Of a stretch of 37,234 nt of DNA, positions 32,661 through 37,234 are shown piece after piece. Source of the DNA: Welwitschia mirabilis. Lineage: Eukaryota; Gnetophyta; Gnetopsida; Welwitschiales. The position numbers and the translations under genes are program-made. Each line of letters begins with the position of its first letter. Positions within the stretch are counted from its first letter, which is position 1. The notes under the pieces are model-generated. The model was not told the DNA's origin, ran no database searches, and was given only the letters and a program-made list of their open reading frames with translations. The stretch covers positions 162,461,132 to 162,498,365 of the forward strand of contig JBOZIK010000001.1 in NCBI GenBank assembly GCA_051453625.1. Reading direction: 5' to 3'.

Positions 32661-32810
32661 ATTTTATGATACTATGCACATGATGAATCTTTTAGTACAT
32701 ATATGGACTTATTTAATTTATGTAATGATGTGACTAGGATATGATAACCTTGAAGAAGCTTCATGTAAATTTTTTAATCTAATTTTCCAAAAACAAATGT
32801 GATAGTTATT
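32661..32810 (-). pseudogene. Copia pol remnant: N-terminal reverse transcriptase, other half of 25.3-26.3 kb
   Basis: From about 32773 down to 32661 the minus strand is one open frame: KIYMKLLQGYHILV, then TSLHKLNKSIYVLKDSSCA, a stop, YHKI. This matches the Copia RT run EEVYMKLPQG, KL-KSIYGLKQ-SRAWY-KI. Just before it SHLFLEN fits NAFLHGDL. In a normal Copia RT the next part leads to YVDD, and that part is found at 26313 downwards, on the far side of the plus-strand element. The match stops exactly at 32661. Confidence 0.9.
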
Positions 32811-34790
32811 TAAATTCACTATTTCAAAACACATTTTCTAACTCGTTTTGCATGAACTTGGGGTGACATGCATGATAGTTTATCATTAAAAGGACATTTT
32901 ATGAAAACTAAATGTTTAAATAAAATTAAACATTTTTCTCATTAACTTAAATGAATGTTTATTTTTTTAGTGTGCATTAAGCCTATTGCCCAATGATAGC
33001 TTATGCTAAAGTTTTTTAATGGTCTTTTTTCTTTAAGCTAGGTTTATTATAGTGAAATTGATTAGTGATAAAGAAAACACATGGGATAAAAGGAATAGCC
33101 TATAGCCTAGCAATAAAGAAGATCTATTACATAGTTTTATCACATAGTAATAGAATGTGATAGAAAAAGTTATTGACAAGTGAGAAGATAAAAACATGTA
33201 ATACTATTATCCTAGTTTTTTTTAAAGGTAATGGTAGGTAGGTAATTTTATGCCACACAAATGCCCAGTAGTAGTTGGACTTATGCAAACTTTTCCATTT
33301 TTAGGTGCTCCTCCCCCCAGTATGGGGGTTTAAATGTCATCTGTCTATAAACTTACCAGCAAGCTGTCATTGACATACTATTATCTTAGTTTATCACCAT
33401 GTGATAAGGGAGATTATTAAGTCAAATATTAAAGTTGACCCTCTTATTTATAAGCAATAACAATATGAATTATATATAATAAGCTTATGATAAAGATAAA
33501 GGATTTATTTCATGTTGTAGATAGGCGATAAAGCTCGCAACGAATATTTTCAAGAAGACTACAAGAGGTTAAAGGAAAAAATTGTTGTGAAATCTATTCT
33601 TATTTGAAATACTACCTATTCATCTTTGGTTTGACATTAATTTTCTTATTTAACTTTGCAAGTCCCTTATAAATGTAACATTTTTCATTGAAAAGGGAGT
33701 TGAATTATTGATTTCACTAGAAAATTCATTTGAACAATGCTTGTAATTCAATATTCTTTGTAATGAAGCTTGAGTTTTATTCTACTTTATCTTTAGTTTG
33801 ATTTCTAATATGTAATTCATTTAAGGATTTTGTATAAAATGCTATCAAAATATTTTTCAATTAGATTCCTTAGTTATTTTTTTAATTTCTATTTTTATTC
33901 TTGTTTCTATATTATCATTGCAATATTAGTTGAAAAATAAGAGTAACTCACAAGATGTATCAGTTGATTTCACTATGTTCTAATTGTTTATGTACAATTT
34001 GTATTAACTTTTTAGGCATATAATTAGTTCAATGGATGATGCTATTACTACTATAAATTGTATTCTTTTTTTGGTTCTATGATATGTGATTCATTTATAG
34101 CTTTATTATGAAAATAAACTACAAGCATTTATGTTTTTTAAGTAAATAGATTACTAACAACGTGATTGAATGTTAACATTATATAATTAATGTTATTTAT
34201 CTTTTCTCTTAGGTGCATGTGAATCTTGAGGTCAATTATACCTTTTATTTTTACATTTTTTATAATAAACTTTTTTTTCAACTAAAAGTATTCTTATTTA
34301 TTAGTTAGAAAAAATTAATTAATTATGTGCAGTGTCATATCCACATTTTTATTTCTCTTTAAAAAGGTTTAAAGATTAAAGTTAAAGAATTATTTAGAAA
34401 GATTTAATTATTTTGAACTCTTCAACTAATATAAATATTATATTTTGAGGTGCTGTTATATTAAATTGTGCTTTGAGTCCCTTTTGTCTTGTAGAGACTA
34501 AAATGTTACTTTATAATCTTTAAGAATGTTCTTAGAGTGGTGATGATATCATTTACTTCTATTATTGTTGCAGCTTTCTAGAATTTATGCATGATTAAAT
34601 GTTATTGTGGAGGCTTATTATTTTTCTTCCTTATTATGATTAAATGTGATGGAATAGAAAGCATTTTCTTTTAAATATTATTAAATCACCTAGTGGTCAG
34701 ACAAGATTTTATGAGATGTTATGAAACCCCCACCATTACCATTGGCTCATGATGTGTCCTTCTGTATTCTTGAGTCCTTTTACTTTACCC
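32811..34790. other. AT-rich sequence, probably remaining Copia and other retroelement debris
   Basis: No clear frame. A GC-rich hairpin lies at 33314-33328 (CCCCC, loop AGTAT, GGGGG). Earlier Copia pol domains (integrase) would be expected on the minus strand here but I cannot read them, so they have decayed or were lost. Confidence 0.4.
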
Positions 34791-34802
34791 ATGTTCTCTT
34801 AT

Positions 34803-34811
34803 TATAAATAG
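34803..34811 (+). promoter_or_regulatory. TATA box of a probable LTR promoter
   Basis: TATAAATAG is followed by a pyrimidine-rich leader (GTTCTCCTTCTCTCAAGTC). This is a standard plant LTR promoter layout. No LTR ends were found, so the parent element is undefined. Confidence 0.5.
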
Positions 34812-34863
34812 AGTTCTCCTTCTCTCAAGTCAAGCCTATTTTTTAAAAATACTTTGCCTTTGC

Positions 34864-35049
34864 ATGTTAAAGCTTAGAAAGTCTAGGAGCTTTGGAAACT
34901 TGAAAGATCTTCAGAGTCCTCAAACACCACGATCTGATATGGGTGTGGTTCTATTCCTTCTTGTTTCCTTATTAGTCCCTTTTTATATGCATTCCATTAT
35001 TGTGTTTGTTGTGTCTATTTTCTTGCAAATCAAATATAAATATGTGTGA
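34864..35049 (+). CDS. unrecognised 61-codon frame in the LTR leader
   Basis: An ATG about 60 bases after the TATA box opens a frame with a basic start (LKLRKSRSF), a middle rich in Ser, Pro and Gln, and a hydrophobic C-terminal half (VVLFLLVSLLVPFYM) that could span a membrane. No family is recognised. Position behind a promoter makes it a possible leader ORF, but chance is as likely. Confidence 0.15.
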   Translation: MLKLRKSRSFGNLKDLQSPQTPRSDMGVVLFLLVSLLVPFYMHSIIVFVVSIFLQIKYKYV

Positions 35050-35228
35050 TACTTGATAAAAGTAGAATCAATCCTTGTTCCAAGTCTCAAATCCTACTAT
35101 TTTCTGTACTTGATGTGTTCAATAATCTAAATACAAGTTGTTATTGTCCTGAGTTGGTACTTTGTGATTATACCTTTATCATACTTCTCTTGATGTCATG
35201 ATTTCTTATGAACTTATGGTTATGAGTA

Positions 35229-35540
35229 TTCCATAAATCACCGAATGAGGAAGTGAAAGATGAAAACTCCACAGATCGCCGATAAGGCAGTGAGAATAAT
35301 AGATTGATCACAGATTTTCAAATGAGACAGTGGGCTTCACAAATTACTAAATGGGGTAGTGAAGTGACTGAAATGTGAAAATATTATATGAGAACCATAG
35401 ATCATCGAAAGAGGCAGTGGGCTTCATAGATCACCGAATGAGATAGTGAAGTGAATAAAATATGAAAAATATTATATGAGAACCACAGATCTCCGAATGA
35501 GGCAGTGGATTTTATAGATCGCTAAATGAGGTAGTTAAGT
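35229..35540. repeat. minisatellite: ~28-bp monomers in 87-88 bp higher-order units
   Basis: Eight diverged monomers of the type CACAGATC-CCGAATGAGGCAGTG lie near 35229, 35269, 35309, 35337, 35395, 35423, 35483 and 35512. The last six form three pairs separated by AAGTG-TGAAATATGA-like spacers, with higher-order steps of 87 and 88 bases. Monomers carry a small stem (GCC, loop GATAA, GGC in the second). It lies downstream of the TATA box, so it may be in an LTR or leader. Copies differ mainly by C-to-T and G-to-A changes at CpG. Confidence 0.9.
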
Positions 35541-36490
35541 GATTGAAATATGAGAAAGTTTATAATTGATTATTCTCATTTTAAAACCATAAGATCATTG
35601 TTATTGTAAAATAACTTGTTTCTTGAAGTTCTCACTTTTCTCCTTCCTATCTTGATAATTGAAAAATCTATATCTTATCTTGCCTTATCTTACTTGGATC
35701 ATACTGGAAGCTATGAGATTTGCACAGTTCTCGTTCCATATTCTTTGTGTGATAGGTGGAAAATTTGACATATGATTTTTGAAGTAAGCATAAAGATGTA
35801 AAGGATTATTATTTCACTCTTGTTGGAAAATTTTGCTGAATGATCTTGTATTCCTTTATTAATCCTAAAAAATTTAGTGTTATACGACTAATATTTGAGA
35901 TCATAATATATATTTCTTAAATAATGTTTTATTGCATTGGCATTGATAGTTAAACTTCATTTTTATTATGTGTGTCTCTTACGGTTTTATGAAATTTCTC
36001 AATTGATACATTTAGCATTGTTTAGTGAATATCTTCCTTGGAAAAATACTTTTGCAATGAAATATGAAAAGTTGACTACATATTCTTTATGCTTATCTTG
36101 AAGAACCTTATTCAGAAACTTGAATCTTTAATTATGTAAAATTTCCTTGAAAATGCATCAAATGGAAAATTATGAATATATTTTTCTTGAATCCTTTTTC
36201 AAATAAGTATGAATTAGTAATTTATTTTCATGCATTAGTTGTAAAATTTTCTTGAAGATTAATAGTCTATTTGTGAGTATACAGTATTGATATTTTATCT
36301 TGAATGAATCATTAATGTCCATTTTTTATTAATGAAAATTCAAGAAAGAGTTATGTATTTTCCTATTCCTTCTAAAATATAATTTTAATGCTATCATAAT
36401 TAGGCTTGATAAGGGGTGATGTTAAATGTTTAAATACTCTTAAATTACTTTGAGAAGGGCATTTAAGTCAAGGGAAAAATTAATTAAAAT
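35541..36490. other. no recognisable feature
   Basis: AT-rich and stop-dense in all frames; no primer-binding site or LTR end was recognised after the minisatellite. Confidence 0.5.
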
Positions 36491-36504
36491 TTAAAGTGGT
36501 CTAG

Positions 36505-36578
36505 TGCACATAGTGTGACTTGAACCACTAATCACTCAAGACACATTAATAGTCTATTACCATTACATCATCAATTAA
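36505..36578 (-). pseudogene. tRNA-like relic (possible tRNA-derived SINE or tRNA pseudogene)
   Basis: On the minus strand AATGGTAATAGAC (about 36564-36552) resembles a tRNA D-arm and GGTTCAAGTCA (36526-36516) resembles the T-loop B box. The two are the distance apart expected in a tRNA (36 bases from the D-loop GG to G53, usually 35). The T stem, anticodon stem and acceptor stem do not pair, so it cannot be a working tRNA. It may be a SINE head or a chance match. Confidence 0.3.
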
Positions 36579-36877
36579 TTGCTAATAATGAACTGATTTG
36601 ATTATATTTTAAGCTCGTGTATCATGGATTTGACTTCGTTATTATCTGATGGACTGTGCACATGAAATGGAAACCATATACTAACTACACCATTCATCTC
36701 TTGTTTAAACCTATGAGCGCCCTATGTAAAGAGAAAGCCATGGAGGTAGTTGAAGAGTGGAATCTTTAATACTAGTCAAAAGGGGTGACTATTAGAACAG
36801 TCAATAAGTATTCAAGATCGCTTTCTTAAGGTAGGTGCAGTAGTGCTCATAGCTAAAGGCGATAAGTTATTTTTGAT

Positions 36878-37034
36878 AATGTTTTTGGATAATTATATTC
36901 GAATGTATGCTTGGCTAGAGATTCATTTAACATTAGAAAACATTAGGCAAGGTGGACTGATCTACGTTTATGCAGGAAGGGAGGCTGACGTAATATATTA
37001 ATGTTTTTGGTAACGTTTATGCTTGGCTAGAGAT
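36878..37034. repeat. diverged direct repeat, 112-122 bp step
   Basis: AATGTTTTTGG at 36878 and 37000, and ATGCTTGGCTAGAGAT at 36907-36922 and 37019-37034, show that a segment is repeated with a 10-base indel. The surroundings have slightly more CpG than most of the window. No gene is visible. Confidence 0.8.
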
Positions 37035-37234
37035 CATAAATAGCTTAAATATATATTATAAATATATATCTATAAGTTGGCCAAGATGTATCAATGTTTT
37101 TCACCTTATGATCACATTTTGATTTTGTGCATTTATTTGGCCCTTTTTAAAAGGTGAAAAATGCCTATAAAATTAGGTTTACTGTTTCAAAAATTCTGAG
37201 ATTAAATGTTTCAAAAAAAAAATTAAGATTTCCA

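Noticed and set aside
36505-36578. Functional tRNA gene
   Set aside because: Acceptor, anticodon and T stems do not form, despite good box spacing.

Overview
This window looks like non-genic, retrotransposon-filled DNA from a large plant nuclear genome. A gymnosperm (probably a conifer) is my best guess. That rests on strong AT richness, widespread CpG loss, old overlapping retroelements riddled with stops, plant-type L1 LINEs and Copia elements, and draft-assembly gaps (N runs at 17231-17913, 21299-21398 and 24005-24762). I found no intact host gene, no confident functional RNA gene and no bacterial-type feature. The longest ATG-started reading frame free of Ns is 125 codons and I could not recognise it.

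Left third (1-16.7 kb). Positions 1-200 hold a tandem array built on the palindromic core GGACGTCC, followed by a possible broken gag zinc knuckle. Positions 2040-3240 keep far more CpG than the surroundings and carry two unrecognised small ORFs. Positions 3440-4650 are a 5'-truncated plus-strand L1-type LINE (end of reverse transcriptase plus zf-RVT domain). Two local duplications follow: a 278-bp tandem pair at 5737-6300, and a 1673-bp tandem pair at 8617-11950 with a younger 432-bp duplication at its right end. Positions 14.9-16.5 kb are the reverse-transcriptase and zf-RVT part of a minus-strand L1-type LINE.

Middle (16.7-24.8 kb). A minus-strand LTR retrotransposon appears to occupy about 16735-21672. 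Two copies of its LTR start lie at 20746 and 21672, with a TATA box and a 66-68 bp minisatellite. To its right, on the same strand as the 14.9-16.5 kb LINE fragment, lie an L1 ORF1 and endonuclease start (21.7-23.6 kb). The simplest reading is one LINE split by the LTR element.

Right part (24.8-37.2 kb). This is a three-layer nest. The host is a minus-strand Copia pol at 25.3-26.3 kb and 32.66-32.8 kb. A plus-strand Copia element (LTRs 26319-26605 and 32376-32660, ATTTT on both outer flanks, a degraded tRNA-Met primer site, gag but no pol) splits it exactly inside the reverse transcriptase. Inside that element sits a nearly full-length plus-strand APE-type LINE (about 27.0-30.95 kb) of RTE-like, not L1-like, character. 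Further right are an LTR-type promoter with a TATA box, an 87-88 bp higher-order minisatellite at 35.23-35.54 kb, and a tRNA-like relic at about 36.5 kb.

The pieces do not form a pathway; they record successive insertions and decay. The best-supported discoveries are the Copia-LINE nest, the gag-only Copia element, the split minus-strand LINE, and the palindromic 56-bp array at the left edge. All protein family calls were made by reading conserved motifs by eye.
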